A program made the position numbers and the translations under genes. Below are positions 16,164 through 24,296 of a stretch of 29,592 nt of DNA, piece after piece. The notes beneath the pieces were generated by a model. That model was not told the origin of the DNA, searched no databases, and saw only the letters and a program-made list of their open reading frames with translations. Source of the stretch: an uncultured Clostridia bacterium (GTDB taxonomy: Bacteria; Bacillota; Clostridia; Oscillospirales; Acutalibacteraceae). The stretch is from NCBI GenBank assembly GCA_937892115.1, contig CALAUI010000016.1:1-29592 (forward strand), written 5' to 3'. The first letter of the stretch is position 1; every line of letters begins with the position of its first letter.

Positions 16164-16200
16164 AGAATTACCCGGCTTGTTCGCGCAGGTCGGGTATTCT
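16164..16200 (+). other. Hairpin between the InlB-repeat gene and the GH31 gene
   Basis: AGAA plus TACCCGGC (16164–16176, with T16168 bulged) pairs with GTCGGGTA plus TTCT (16189–16200), giving 12 bp with one G·U pair and a 12-base loop. No U-tract follows on the plus strand, so it is not a standard terminator. It could partly attenuate transcription, mark a processing site or protect the upstream mRNA end. Confidence 0.55.
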
Positions 16201-16224
16201 GCAAAACCGGCAAAGGAAACGAAT

Positions 16225-18195
16225 ATGATAATTTCTGAAAATAAAGTGAAATTTGAATATAACGGAGTCACTCTGTTTCTCTCTTTCTGCGGTGAGGGCG
16301 TATGGCGTCTTCAATCCGCAAAGGACGGAAAAGCCGATGATTACGGTGCTTCGCAGATTCTCTCGCGCGACCTGGGTGAAAAACCGTATGAAGTTACCCG
16401 TGAAATCACGGAGGAGCAAAATAACAGCTCTCTCACCGTCAGAGGTGACGACGGCTCCTTCGTTACTGCAGATAAAAAATACATTACTTTTTTTGATGCC
16501 TCGGGAAAGTCGAGGAAGGTCATTTCCCGTATCAGTCGTAAACGCAATAAAATCGGCGCCGCTTTTCTTCTCGGTAAAAATGATGCGGTATACGGTACGG
16601 GTGAAAGATTTGACAGCGTAAATCAGCGCGGAAAAAGTACGGTCATCTATGCCATTGACAAATGGTGTGCAAAACACGGAAACAGCTACGTTCCCGTTCC
16701 CTTCGTCATCATTTCCGACTGTACCGCCGTATTTCAGAACAGATTTGAGCTTTCACGTATCAATGCCCGTTCCTGCCTTGAATTTATCCAGTCGGATGCG
16801 GTGCTTGATTTATATGTAATGTATGCTTCTTCCCCCGATAAGCTTCTCACCGCTTATTCGCGTATCAGCGGCTTTGCTCCTCTTCCTCCCGAATGGGCAT
16901 TCGGCACTCTCGTTTGCCGTTATCATCCCGAATTTGAAACAAAAGAGGGAGTGTACGCCATGTCGGAGGAAATGGAAAAAAACGGCTTCCCCTGGGACGG
17001 CATCATCATGGAGGGCTTCCGTTCATGGAAAACCGAAAAACGGGATGAACTCAGGGAAATAAGCGAAAAGCTTCATTCCGACAATAAAAAGGTGATGATT
17101 TACGAGCAGTGCGGCAGATTTCCCGACCCTTACAATGCAAAAAATCTCGGGCTTGAAGATAAGCTGGTGGTAAATTATCCCGATAACGTTGAGCTTCACG
17201 AAACCCGTTCCCTCAACCTCATAGACAACCTGCATCACAGAAGTATGAAGTGTTATGACCTCACCAATCCCGAAACGGTTGAAAAGTGGGACGGTATATG
17301 GGAAATATACAGAGATGATCTGCTCATTGACGGAGCAAAGATTGATTTCTGTGAGCAGTTTCCCGATAATAAACCTCTTAAATTCTTTGACGGCAGAGAG
17401 ACTGCGGGAGCACATCACTGGTATCCCGTGCTCTATAATTCACTCAGATACCGTCAGTTCAACAGAAGTGACAGGGGAGGACTCTGCTTTTCAAGAGGCG
17501 GAGGAATCGGAGCTCAGAGATATCCGTTTATCTGGGCAGGGGATCAGATGCGCGAATACCGATTCCTCGGAAGCGTTATCAACGCCGCCTTGTCTCTCGG
17601 ACTTTCCGGCGTTCCGTTCGTCAGCTGGGATATGGCGGGATATATGCCCGCAATAAATCCTTTTGACAAGCTTGATGAGAGCAAAATATTTATCAGAGGC
17701 CTTGAATTTACCTGCTTTTCTCCCGTAATCCAGACACACGGCAAGGTAAAAAGACCCTACGATTTTGACGAACATACAAAGGATGTTTACAGAGCATATT
17801 CAAAGCTTCACGAAAAGCTCAGACCGTATCTGCTTGAGCAGGCGGAGATTTCCTGCGAAACCGGACTTCCTCTCATGAGGCATCTTTTCCTTTTTGACTG
17901 CGAAGACAAAAAGCTTCGTAATATTGAGGATGAATATATGCTCGGCTCGGCCCTGCTTGTTGCTCCCGTAACGGGCAGAGGAAAAAAGAGAAACATATAT
18001 CTGCCGAAAGGAAAGTGGCAGGATATCTTTACAAAGAAAGAATATGAGGGCGGAAAAACAATAAAAAGTTATCCTGTTCCTCTTGAATTGATTCCCGTTT
18101 TCCGTCTTCTTGACGCACCCTCTGATACTGTTGAAAAAGTGCTTTCCGATTCTTCGGAGCTTATCAATGAAATTCATTCATTTGCAAAGGGGTAA
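16225..18195 (+). CDS. Glycoside hydrolase family 31 enzyme (alpha-glycosidase)
   Basis: The 656-residue protein is a GH31 retaining alpha-glycosidase. It has an N-terminal beta-sandwich (FLLGKNDAVYGTGERFDSVNQRG split across the segment), then PPEWAFG opening the catalytic barrel. IDGAKIDFCEQ holds the presumed nucleophile Asp374 (compare KTDFGE in E. coli YicI) and WAGDQM the presumed acid/base Asp440, followed by GLSGVPFVSWDMAGY. No signal peptide is visible, so it acts in the cytoplasm on imported oligosaccharides. The substrate (glucoside, xyloside or other) cannot be set from the sequence. ATG 16225 has AAAGGAAA upstream; the longer frame would start inside a hairpin. It ends 5 bases before the GH57/GH38-like gene and is surely cotranscribed with it. 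Confidence 0.92.
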   Translation: MIISENKVKFEYNGVTLFLSFCGEGVWRLQSAKDGKADDYGASQILSRDLGEKPYEVTREITEEQNNSSLTVRGDDGSFVTADKKYITFFDASGKSRKVISRISRKRNKIGAAFLLGKNDAVYGTGERFDSVNQRGKSTVIYAIDKWCAKHGNSYVPVPFVIISDCTAVFQNRFELSRINARSCLEFIQSDAVLDLYVMYASSPDKLLTAYSRISGFAPLPPEWAFGTLVCRYHPEFETKEGVYAMSEEMEKNGFPWDGIIMEGFRSWKTEKRDELREISEKLHSDNKKVMIYEQCGRFPDPYNAKNLGLEDKLVVNYPDNVELHETRSLNLIDNLHHRSMKCYDLTNPETVEKWDGIWEIYRDDLLIDGAKIDFCEQFPDNKPLKFFDGRETAGAHHWYPVLYNSLRYRQFNRSDRGGLCFSRGGGIGAQRYPFIWAGDQMREYRFLGSVINAALSLGLSGVPFVSWDMAGYMPAINPFDKLDESKIFIRGLEFTCFSPVIQTHGKVKRPYDFDEHTKDVYRAYSKLHEKLRPYLLEQAEISCETGLPLMRHLFLFDCEDKKLRNIEDEYMLGSALLVAPVTGRGKKRNIYLPKGKWQDIFTKKEYEGGKTIKSYPVPLELIPVFRLLDAPSDTVEKVLSDSSELINEIHSFAKG

Positions 18196-18200
18196 AATAT

Positions 18201-20690
18201 ATGTCAGCGGATAATAAAATTCACGTTGCCTTCGGATTTCATGTAAACTGCTACCATTCATACAGAGGCGATACCAATGACGGCCTCGGCTTCGGCTCAG
18301 ATATCAGAATAATCAGAAAAATCATTGACGTACTCAATAAATTCAACGAGGAGGGCATTCCCGTCAAGGGTACTTGGGATTCGGAAAATTTCTTTTCCCT
18401 TGAAAAAATATTGCCCGAATTTGCTCCCGATATCATTGAGGGAATGAAGGAAAGAGTCAAAAAATACGGTGACGAAAATATCATAATGGGTTACAGCAAC
18501 GGTGCTCTTTCGGCTATGACGGAGGATGAATTTACCGCCTCAATAAATCTTGCGGTAACCAATCCTCAGGGCTCGGGACTGAAGGATATTTTCGGCGAAT
18601 GCGAAATGATAGTCAGACCGCAGGAGGTAATGTTCACTCCCTCTCAGGTTTCGCTCTACAATAAATGCGGTGTGAAGGCGCTTTGCCTCTATTATTCCTG
18701 CGTTCCCTTTGACGCTTTCAGAACGCTGATTCCCGCTCTTCCCGACGAGCTGGCATTCAATCCTCTTACCTATACCTACAAGGGCGAATCCCTCACGGTT
18801 ATTCCAACCTATAATAACTCGGATATCTGCGATGCCGGATGCCTCAGAAAATGGGTTAAGGAGCTTCGCAAGAAGCAGGAATCGGGAGAAATCAACCGCG
18901 ATCTGTTCATCTTCGTCAATATGGATGCAGACGCCATTTTCTGGGAAACCATGAATCTTCCCGTAATCGGAAGTAAGCTTGCAAATACGGACGGCATTCA
19001 CGGCCTTGTCAAAGAAATCGCCGACCTTGATTATATTGTGTTTGACACTCCCGGCGGATATCTGAAAACCCATGAAGCAGTCGGCAGCATAAGCTTTACT
19101 CAGGATACCGCAGACGGCAACTTTACCGGTTATGCTTCCTGGGCGGAAAAGCCGTATAACCGCAAAATCTGGACTGCTGTTGAAAGAGCAAGAGCAATGT
19201 CAAAGGTCACCTCCGACTCCGACAGTGCATCTCCCTCCTTCAGAGACAGAGTGCTTCTGCTTTCAACCACTCATTTCGGGCTTGCCACTCCCGTGCTGAA
19301 TATACAGCGCGAAACGAAGGCGAATGCTCTTGCCGAAAGTGTCGTTTCCCTTGAAAAATCTGCGCTTCCGCCTTCGGAAAAGCTTACCGTACATAATATC
19401 ACCGGCAGTACCCTTCAATGCCTTCAACTCAGGGTCAACGGTAATTACAGCCCCGATGAAATTCATCTTTCGGGTGACGGACTTGTGAATTATACACTTG
19501 TTCCCGTTGACGAAAACGCCGACACCGTCTTTGCGCTAATGCGGTTTGATAAGTCTGCGGATGCTTACGTTATCAGTGCTTCGGTCGGTGAGAAAACCGC
19601 CTCTTTCAAAGGGCTTGACCTTGAAGCGGGCTTCTGCGCAATCAGATTTTCACCTTCCGGTATCAGAGAAGTGCTTCTTAACGGCAGAAAAATCGGCGGC
19701 AGAGAGTTCCTTCGCAGCTTTATCACTTACGGCAATAAGAAATATCTGTTCAACGTCCTTGACGTTTCCGCCGTTCCCTGCGGCGGAACGGGAAAATGTA
19801 TCCGTATGAAGGGAAAAATAAACCTTCCCGGTGAGCTTTCGGCAGGTAAATTCGTTTACGATTTCTTTACGCTTGACGGGGTTGATATGATATTTGTCAC
19901 CACCGATATAACCTATCCCTACACCCCCGAAGCGGATTCCATTTCAACCGAAAATTCAACTCTCGGCAGATACACCGATATGAAATGGTCCGAGGCGGTA
20001 CCCTTTGAACTTACTCCCGATATAAAAGCCGATGTTTCCGTCATCAAGCGTAATTTCACGGGTGACGTTTCCTCTTTCAGAACCGCCTCATTCGGCGAAG
20101 CGGATGAAAAGAACAATTCTCTCCGCTCCTTCAATCATCAGCTTACGGGCGGCTTTACGGGACTTACCTGCGAAAGTTACGGTGTCATTCTCGCCAATTC
20201 AAGGCAGGTCGGCAACTCCATGGCACACTGTCCCATGCGTCTTGAGGAAGACGGCACGGTCCGTATGAATCCCTTCGGTACCTATTACGGTCCTCAGCGT
20301 CACCATTGGGGCAGGGGAAAGGATGAAGTGCTCAACGTTTATACTCTCGTCACACCGCAGGGTAAATCCATTGCCCCCTCGTATAACGGCGTTACGGAAA
20401 GAAACGTTATGGCTCTTTGTATGTTTGAGGGCAGCACTCCCGACGATACTTTCCTTAAGGAGATTACCGCCTTTTCCGACGGTGCAGTTGCAAACGCACC
20501 CGAGGATTCCCTGCTCGTTCCCTTCACCGGTGACAATGTCATATTCCCCGAAACAAAGGCAACGGGTGAAACCGGCACCAATCTGAGAAATCCTGTGCTC
20601 AACGGAATCAAGGGTAATCTGGGAAAATATATTACCGGCGGCACAAAAGCCGTACTTCATATCTTAAAAAATCAGCTGAATTCAAAATAA
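18201..20690 (+). CDS. GH57/GH38-like glycosidase-fold protein of unknown specificity
   Basis: An 829-residue protein I cannot place in a characterised family. The N-terminal 300 residues look like the beta/alpha barrel shared by GH57, GH38 and polysaccharide deacetylases: IHVAFGFHVN with His14, VKGTWDSENFF (Asp60), a MGYSNGALSAM strand, RPQEVMF (Glu142) before a CGVKAL strand, and NMDADAIFW. A helical section (about 325–375) and beta-sandwich domains follow, ending with SFNHQLTGGFTGLTCESYGV, reminiscent of GH38 mannosidase C-domains. No signal peptide is seen. AAAGGGG overlaps the GH31 stop, and the genes are 5 bases apart. The function as a glycosidase is inferred from fold-like motifs and partner; catalytic residues are guesses. 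Confidence 0.6.
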   Translation: MSADNKIHVAFGFHVNCYHSYRGDTNDGLGFGSDIRIIRKIIDVLNKFNEEGIPVKGTWDSENFFSLEKILPEFAPDIIEGMKERVKKYGDENIIMGYSNGALSAMTEDEFTASINLAVTNPQGSGLKDIFGECEMIVRPQEVMFTPSQVSLYNKCGVKALCLYYSCVPFDAFRTLIPALPDELAFNPLTYTYKGESLTVIPTYNNSDICDAGCLRKWVKELRKKQESGEINRDLFIFVNMDADAIFWETMNLPVIGSKLANTDGIHGLVKEIADLDYIVFDTPGGYLKTHEAVGSISFTQDTADGNFTGYASWAEKPYNRKIWTAVERARAMSKVTSDSDSASPSFRDRVLLLSTTHFGLATPVLNIQRETKANALAESVVSLEKSALPPSEKLTVHNITGSTLQCLQLRVNGNYSPDEIHLSGDGLVNYTLVPVDENADTVFALMRFDKSADAYVISASVGEKTASFKGLDLEAGFCAIRFSPSGIREVLLNGRKIGGREFLRSFITYGNKKYLFNVLDVSAVPCGGTGKCIRMKGKINLPGELSAGKFVYDFFTLDGVDMIFVTTDITYPYTPEADSISTENSTLGRYTDMKWSEAVPFELTPDIKADVSVIKRNFTGDVSSFRTASFGEADEKNNSLRSFNHQLTGGFTGLTCESYGVILANSRQVGNSMAHCPMRLEEDGTVRMNPFGTYYGPQRHHWGRGKDEVLNVYTLVTPQGKSIAPSYNGVTERNVMALCMFEGSTPDDTFLKEITAFSDGAVANAPEDSLLVPFTGDNVIFPETKATGETGTNLRNPVLNGIKGNLGKYITGGTKAVLHILKNQLNSK

Positions 20691-20716
20691 AACACAATAA
20701 TACAGTAAAATATTCA

Positions 20717-20752
20717 AAAAACCGTGTTTTTTTACAAAAAAATGCGGTTTTT
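20717..20752 (+). terminator. Long AT-rich terminator after the glycosidase pair, possibly bidirectional
   Basis: AAAAACCG (20717–20724) pairs with CGGTTTTT (20745–20752). Inside, two tandem G·U pairs and a T7/A7 tract close on a small loop. T-rich arms flank both sides, so it could terminate in both directions. Confidence 0.75.
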
Positions 20753-20756
20753 ACTA

Positions 20757-20788
20757 TTGATAAATGTAATTTGTCGTGATAATATAAT
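20757..20788 (+). promoter_or_regulatory. Possible promoter for the SGNH–GT–EamA–SGNH cassette
   Basis: A perfect TATAAT is at 20783–20788, and a TTGATA is at 20757–20762. The 20-base spacing is long. An overlapping GATAAT (20778–20783) would give 15. The position, right after a terminator and 32–38 bases before the gene, supports a promoter even though the -35 is uncertain. Confidence 0.45.
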
Positions 20789-20825
20789 AATGTATCTATA
20801 TTAGTATAAGGGGAAGTATGTGCAG

Positions 20826-21686
20826 ATGAAACGTTTTATTTCTGTTTTTCTCGCATTTATTCTTACATTTTCCGCTGCGGCAATCAGCTTTGCCGAATCG
20901 GAGGATGTTTTATATTCCCCTGCGGAGCAGACAGATTCTTCTCCTCTCAGTTATGTGGTTCTCGGTGACTCCATCGCGCGCGGAGCAGGTCTCTGGAATC
21001 CCGAGGAAGCGGTTTACGGCAAAATCGTAGCCGATACCGACGGATTTGAATACCGTAATTTCGGTATAGACGGTTTTCGTTCAGTTGACCTCGTAAATCT
21101 TATTCAGAGGGAAAATGTTGCGAATGCACTCAAGGATGCGGATATTATCAGCATCTCAATCGGAGGCAACGATTTCCTCAGAGGTAATTTGCCCGCTGTT
21201 ATTCTTTCAACGCTTATCGGCAACAGAGCACCGCTCAATGCCATCATTGACGGCTTTTATGAGAATTTCTGCACCGTTATTGATGAAATCAAAGCCCTCA
21301 ATCCCGATGCGGTCATACTTACACAGACTCTTTATAATTCCGGCGGATACATTATTTTTTATCCGGTTTTTGAAATCGCACTCAGGCAGTTCAACGACTG
21401 CTTTTACAGATATCAGAGAGAAAATCCCGGTTCAATAGAAATCGTGGACGTATATTCGGCATTCAGATTCAAGGGTATCAATATTTGCGGTGATACCATT
21501 CATCCCAACGCTTCGGGTAATAAGATAATTGCCCGTGAAATCCTGGTCAAGCTCAATGAGCTCGGGCTGGGAGACAAGACCGAGCCGGTTATCAATGCGG
21601 AGCCGGTCACCACGATTTCGGTCAATCCCAAAAATTTGATTTATTTAATTATTCTGCTCATAAACAAGACTACTGCAGTTACATAA
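20826..21686 (+). CDS. Secreted SGNH/GDSL-family hydrolase
   Basis: The 286-residue protein has a signal peptide (about 1–24, MKRFISVFLAFILTFSAAA). An SGNH hydrolase domain follows: VVLGDSIARGAG (nucleophile Ser near 49), ISIGGNDFL and CGDTIHPN with the catalytic Asp and His. Such enzymes are esterases, lipases or carbohydrate O-deacylases. The protein ends in a hydrophobic NLIYLIILLIN run close to the C-terminus, which may anchor it at the membrane. The start could also be GTG 20820, which has better spacing to AAGGGG (20808–20813); the two differ by two residues. It begins a run of four genes. Outside the cell it may deacylate a glycan. Confidence 0.85.
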   Translation: MKRFISVFLAFILTFSAAAISFAESEDVLYSPAEQTDSSPLSYVVLGDSIARGAGLWNPEEAVYGKIVADTDGFEYRNFGIDGFRSVDLVNLIQRENVANALKDADIISISIGGNDFLRGNLPAVILSTLIGNRAPLNAIIDGFYENFCTVIDEIKALNPDAVILTQTLYNSGGYIIFYPVFEIALRQFNDCFYRYQRENPGSIEIVDVYSAFRFKGINICGDTIHPNASGNKIIAREILVKLNELGLGDKTEPVINAEPVTTISVNPKNLIYLIILLINKTTAVT

Positions 21687-21722
21687 TATTTCGGTTTCTA
21701 TCACAGATTTTGGAGGCTCGAC

Positions 21723-22667
21723 ATGCATAATATGGGGTACGGATACGCGCCGATCGTAATGTTCGTATTTAACAGGCCGAAGCACTTTTTAGAAACGGTT
21801 GAAGCCCTTTCAAAGTGCCCGGAGGCATCAGAAAGTGAATTATTTGTATTTTCCGACGGTCCCAAGACGGAGAAGGATTCCATCAAAGTGAGTCAGGTGC
21901 GTAAATATGTCCGTATGGAAATGGCAAAAAGGCGCTTTGCCAACGTGCGTCTTGAGGAACGTAAGGTAAATTTCGGCATGGCAAAAAATGTAATTGAGGC
22001 GGTTACTCAGGTAGTTAACAGATACGGAAGATGTATCGTTATTGAAGATGATGCTCTTTGCTCACCCTATCTGCTTAAATTCTTCAATTCCGCCCTTGAT
22101 TATTACGAGGATAATGAAAAAATAGGTGCTGTTGCCGGCTATACACCCGGTCTTGAATTTCCCGAATCGTATACCAAGGATTATTTTACCGCTTACCGTC
22201 CCAGCTCGTATTCATGGGCTGTGTGGAAGAGAAGTTGGGAAAATGTTGACTGGGAGCTTGAAAATATCAGAGATTTCTATAACGACCTTTCTCTCGTTAA
22301 AAAGCTCAATATAAACGGCACCGACAGATATGACAGACTCTGCAAGGTCGCAGACGGCAAGAGCTCATCGTGGTCAGTACGTTTCCATGCTCACCTTGTC
22401 AAAAACGATATGCTTACCCTTTATCCTAAGTATTCCTATATCTATAACACGGGCATTGATGCCAATGCGGATGCCAAACAGGCAATTGAGGATCAGGATA
22501 TGAATGCCATTGATCTGGCACTTGCAAAGGATGAGATTGAGTTTTCGGACGATATCGAGCCCGATGCAGATGTTCAGCTTGCAATGAGGAAGCATTATTC
22601 GGGTGATGCCGTTACGGAAGCAAAGAGATTTGCGAAGGCGTTATTTAATAAAGCAACAAAGCGGTAA
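21723..22667 (+). CDS. Glycosyltransferase with GT-A fold (family 2 / GNT-I-like)
   Basis: The 314-residue protein opens with APIVMFVFNRPKHFLETVEA and ELFVFSDGPK, a nucleotide-sugar-binding Rossmann start seen in GT-A enzymes. It has the metal-binding IEDDALCSPYLLKFF (EDD at 108–110) and an acceptor-side segment SYSWAVWKRSW. This resembles a group of bacterial glycosyltransferases related to GNT-I-type enzymes and sometimes mislabelled as hemolytic HlpA-like proteins. It is cytoplasmic, with no membrane segment. ATG 21723 follows GGAGG (21712–21716). It sits 36 bases after the secreted SGNH gene and 4 bases before a small transporter, consistent with surface glycan assembly. Donor and acceptor are unknown. 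Confidence 0.82.
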   Translation: MHNMGYGYAPIVMFVFNRPKHFLETVEALSKCPEASESELFVFSDGPKTEKDSIKVSQVRKYVRMEMAKRRFANVRLEERKVNFGMAKNVIEAVTQVVNRYGRCIVIEDDALCSPYLLKFFNSALDYYEDNEKIGAVAGYTPGLEFPESYTKDYFTAYRPSSYSWAVWKRSWENVDWELENIRDFYNDLSLVKKLNINGTDRYDRLCKVADGKSSSWSVRFHAHLVKNDMLTLYPKYSYIYNTGIDANADAKQAIEDQDMNAIDLALAKDEIEFSDDIEPDADVQLAMRKHYSGDAVTEAKRFAKALFNKATKR

Positions 22668-22671
22668 TAAT

Positions 22672-23100
22672 ATGATTTCTTTTATCTGGCCTTTAATTCT
22701 CATAGTTGTTTCAAATACTGTTTATCAGATTTGTACCAAAACCGTACCTGAGGGAGCCAATCCCTTTGCAACCCTCACGGCAACCTATGCCGTGGGAGCG
22801 GTTGTATGTGCGGTTTTGTTTTTCGTTACGAACCACGGCGGCAATCTGATAAAGGAATACGCAAAGTTCAACTGGTCTCCGTTTGTGCTCGGGCTGGTGA
22901 TAGTCGGTCTTGAAGCGGGATACATATATGCCTATAAGGCGGGCTGGCAGGTGAGTACCCTTCCCACCGTACAGAGTGCTTTTGTTGCGGTTGCTGTCAT
23001 AGCCGTGGGCGCTTTTCTTTATCACGAAAACGTAACCTGGAACAAAATCGTGGGTATTGTCGCCTGCATAGCCGGTTTGTTCCTTATCAATATGAAATAA
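22672..23100 (+). CDS. Small EamA/DMT-superfamily transporter (half-size)
   Basis: A 142-residue hydrophobic protein with about five membrane segments (1–20, 32–55, 69–88, 96–115, 122–140). The EamA-like pattern includes the Gly-rich VAVIAVGAFLY and the closing IVGIVACIAGLFLINMK. Full EamA transporters carry two such repeats. This one has one, like ArnE/ArnF or small multidrug resistance proteins, and so should work as a dimer. ATG 22672 lies 4 bases past the glycosyltransferase stop and has only a poor ribosome site, implying translational coupling. The context suggests a flippase or exporter for a lipid-linked or modified sugar, which is an inference. Confidence 0.8.
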   Translation: MISFIWPLILIVVSNTVYQICTKTVPEGANPFATLTATYAVGAVVCAVLFFVTNHGGNLIKEYAKFNWSPFVLGLVIVGLEAGYIYAYKAGWQVSTLPTVQSAFVAVAVIAVGAFLYHENVTWNKIVGIVACIAGLFLINMK

Positions 23101-23108
23101 GGTGTATT

Positions 23109-23828
23109 ATGAAGCTTACGTCAGAGGATGTCGTTCTCTTTACGGGAGATTCCATTACGGAGGGCAAAAGAGAAAGAAGAATGGACTGCAACCACGTATT
23201 CGGTCACGGATATCAGTATACGGTCGCTTCAACCCTTGCTCTTGAGAACTGTGCCGCAGGGCCTAAATTTATCAATAAAGCGTATTCGGGCTATACCGTC
23301 ACCAATCTGCTTGAAACCTGGCAGGAGGATGTATGTGCCAATAAGCCCACCGTTGTTTCAATTCTTATCGGTATAAACGATATTTCCCTCGGATTTGTAA
23401 ACGGACTCACGGTTGAAGAAACCGTAAACAGGTACGAAAAGGATTTTATCACCGCCGTAGAAATGACAAGGAAGGCAAGCCCCGGTGTCCGTTTCGTCAT
23501 ACTCGAGCCCTTCTATTTTCCTCTTGAAAGAAACGGTTCTTATGCTCTTACACCCTATTCGGAGGTTGAGCCCCCGTTTAACAGACCCGATTCCGGCGAC
23601 ACGGATGAAATCGTCAGCTACCGCCTTGAGGCGCTTCCCCTCATTGCCGAAAAAGTGAAGAAAATTGCGGAGGACTACGGCTTCGTGTTCGTTCCGCTTC
23701 ATGATAAATTTCTTGAAAAAATCAAAATATCAAGACCCGAATATTTCACCTGGGACGGCGTTCATCCCACCATGACGGGTCATGCTCTCATAGCGGAGGA
23801 ATGGCTGAAAGCAACGGCAGATTTATAA
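23109..23828 (+). CDS. Cytoplasmic SGNH/GDSL-family hydrolase
   Basis: The 239-residue protein carries the SGNH blocks: LFTGDSITEG with Ser15, KAYSGYTVTNLL (Gly block), SILIGINDIS (Asn block) and TWDGVHPTMTG with catalytic Asp and His. It lacks a signal peptide, unlike the SGNH enzyme at the start of the cassette. Members act as acyl esterases, often on O-acetylated sugars or platelet-activating-factor-type substrates. AAGGTG (23099–23104) overlaps the previous stop region, giving tight linkage to the EamA gene. A terminator follows. Confidence 0.9.
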   Translation: MKLTSEDVVLFTGDSITEGKRERRMDCNHVFGHGYQYTVASTLALENCAAGPKFINKAYSGYTVTNLLETWQEDVCANKPTVVSILIGINDISLGFVNGLTVEETVNRYEKDFITAVEMTRKASPGVRFVILEPFYFPLERNGSYALTPYSEVEPPFNRPDSGDTDEIVSYRLEALPLIAEKVKKIAEDYGFVFVPLHDKFLEKIKISRPEYFTWDGVHPTMTGHALIAEEWLKATADL

Positions 23829-23836
23829 AGAAAAGA

Positions 23837-23870
23837 CCTGCTTTTCGGAATACGGAAGGCAGGATTTATT
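23837..23870 (+). terminator. Intrinsic terminator after the SGNH cassette
   Basis: CCTGCTTTTCG (23837–23847) pairs with CGGAAGGCAGG (23853–23863) over 11 bp with two G·U pairs and loop GAATA, followed by ATTTATT. Confidence 0.75.
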
Positions 23871-23898
23871 ACTTATTTGTGAATTTTTGAAAAAACAC

Positions 23899-23927
23899 TT
23901 GATTTTGGAAGTCAAAGTGATTAAAAT
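23899..23927 (+). promoter_or_regulatory. Sigma-A-like promoter of groESL
   Basis: TTGATT (23899–23904), a 17-base spacer and TAAAAT (23922–23927). The transcript start would fall at the first arm of the CIRCE element, the expected geometry for repression by HrcA. Confidence 0.7.
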
Positions 23928-23932
23928 ACGAA

Positions 23933-23959
23933 TTAGCACTCGGGTAACGAGAGTGCCAA
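23933..23959 (+). promoter_or_regulatory. CIRCE operator (HrcA binding site)
   Basis: TTAGCACTC, 9 bases, GAGTGCCAA. The consensus is TTAGCACTC-N9-GAGTGCTAA, so only one base of the second arm differs. It places groESL under the heat-shock repressor HrcA; hrcA itself is not in the window. Confidence 0.95.
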
Positions 23960-23993
23960 AATCATGGCTAATTATTTTTCGGAGGTAATAAAT

Positions 23994-24278
23994 ATGACAA
24001 TCAAACCCCTTGCAGACAGAGTTGTTGTTAAACTCGTTGAGATGGAAGAAACTACGGCCAGCGGCATTATCCTTGCTGCATCTGCTCAGGAAAAGCCCCA
24101 GGTGGCAGAGGTTATCGCAGTAGGTCCCGGCGGACTTGTTGACGGTAAGGAAGTAAAGATGTACGTCAAGGTCGGCGATAAAGTTATTACAAGCAAATAT
24201 TCCGGCACGGAAGTCAAGCTTAATAAAGAAGAATACACCATCGTTCGCCAGAATGATATTCTTGCAATCGTTGAATAA
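23994..24278 (+). CDS. groES: Co-chaperonin GroES
   Basis: The 94-residue protein forms the heptameric lid of the GroEL chamber. It starts MTIKPLADRVVVKLVEMEET and has the mobile loop EETTASGIILA, the roof-loop region VGPGGLVDGKEV and the closing VRQNDILAIVE. The start is ATG 23994 with GGAGG at 23981–23985; an earlier in-frame ATG at 23964 lacks a site and would add ten unrelated residues. It precedes groEL by 18 bases in the standard order, under the CIRCE operator. Confidence 0.97.
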   Translation: MTIKPLADRVVVKLVEMEETTASGIILAASAQEKPQVAEVIAVGPGGLVDGKEVKMYVKVGDKVITSKYSGTEVKLNKEEYTIVRQNDILAIVE

Positions 24279-24296
24279 TATACGGAGGTAGTTACT

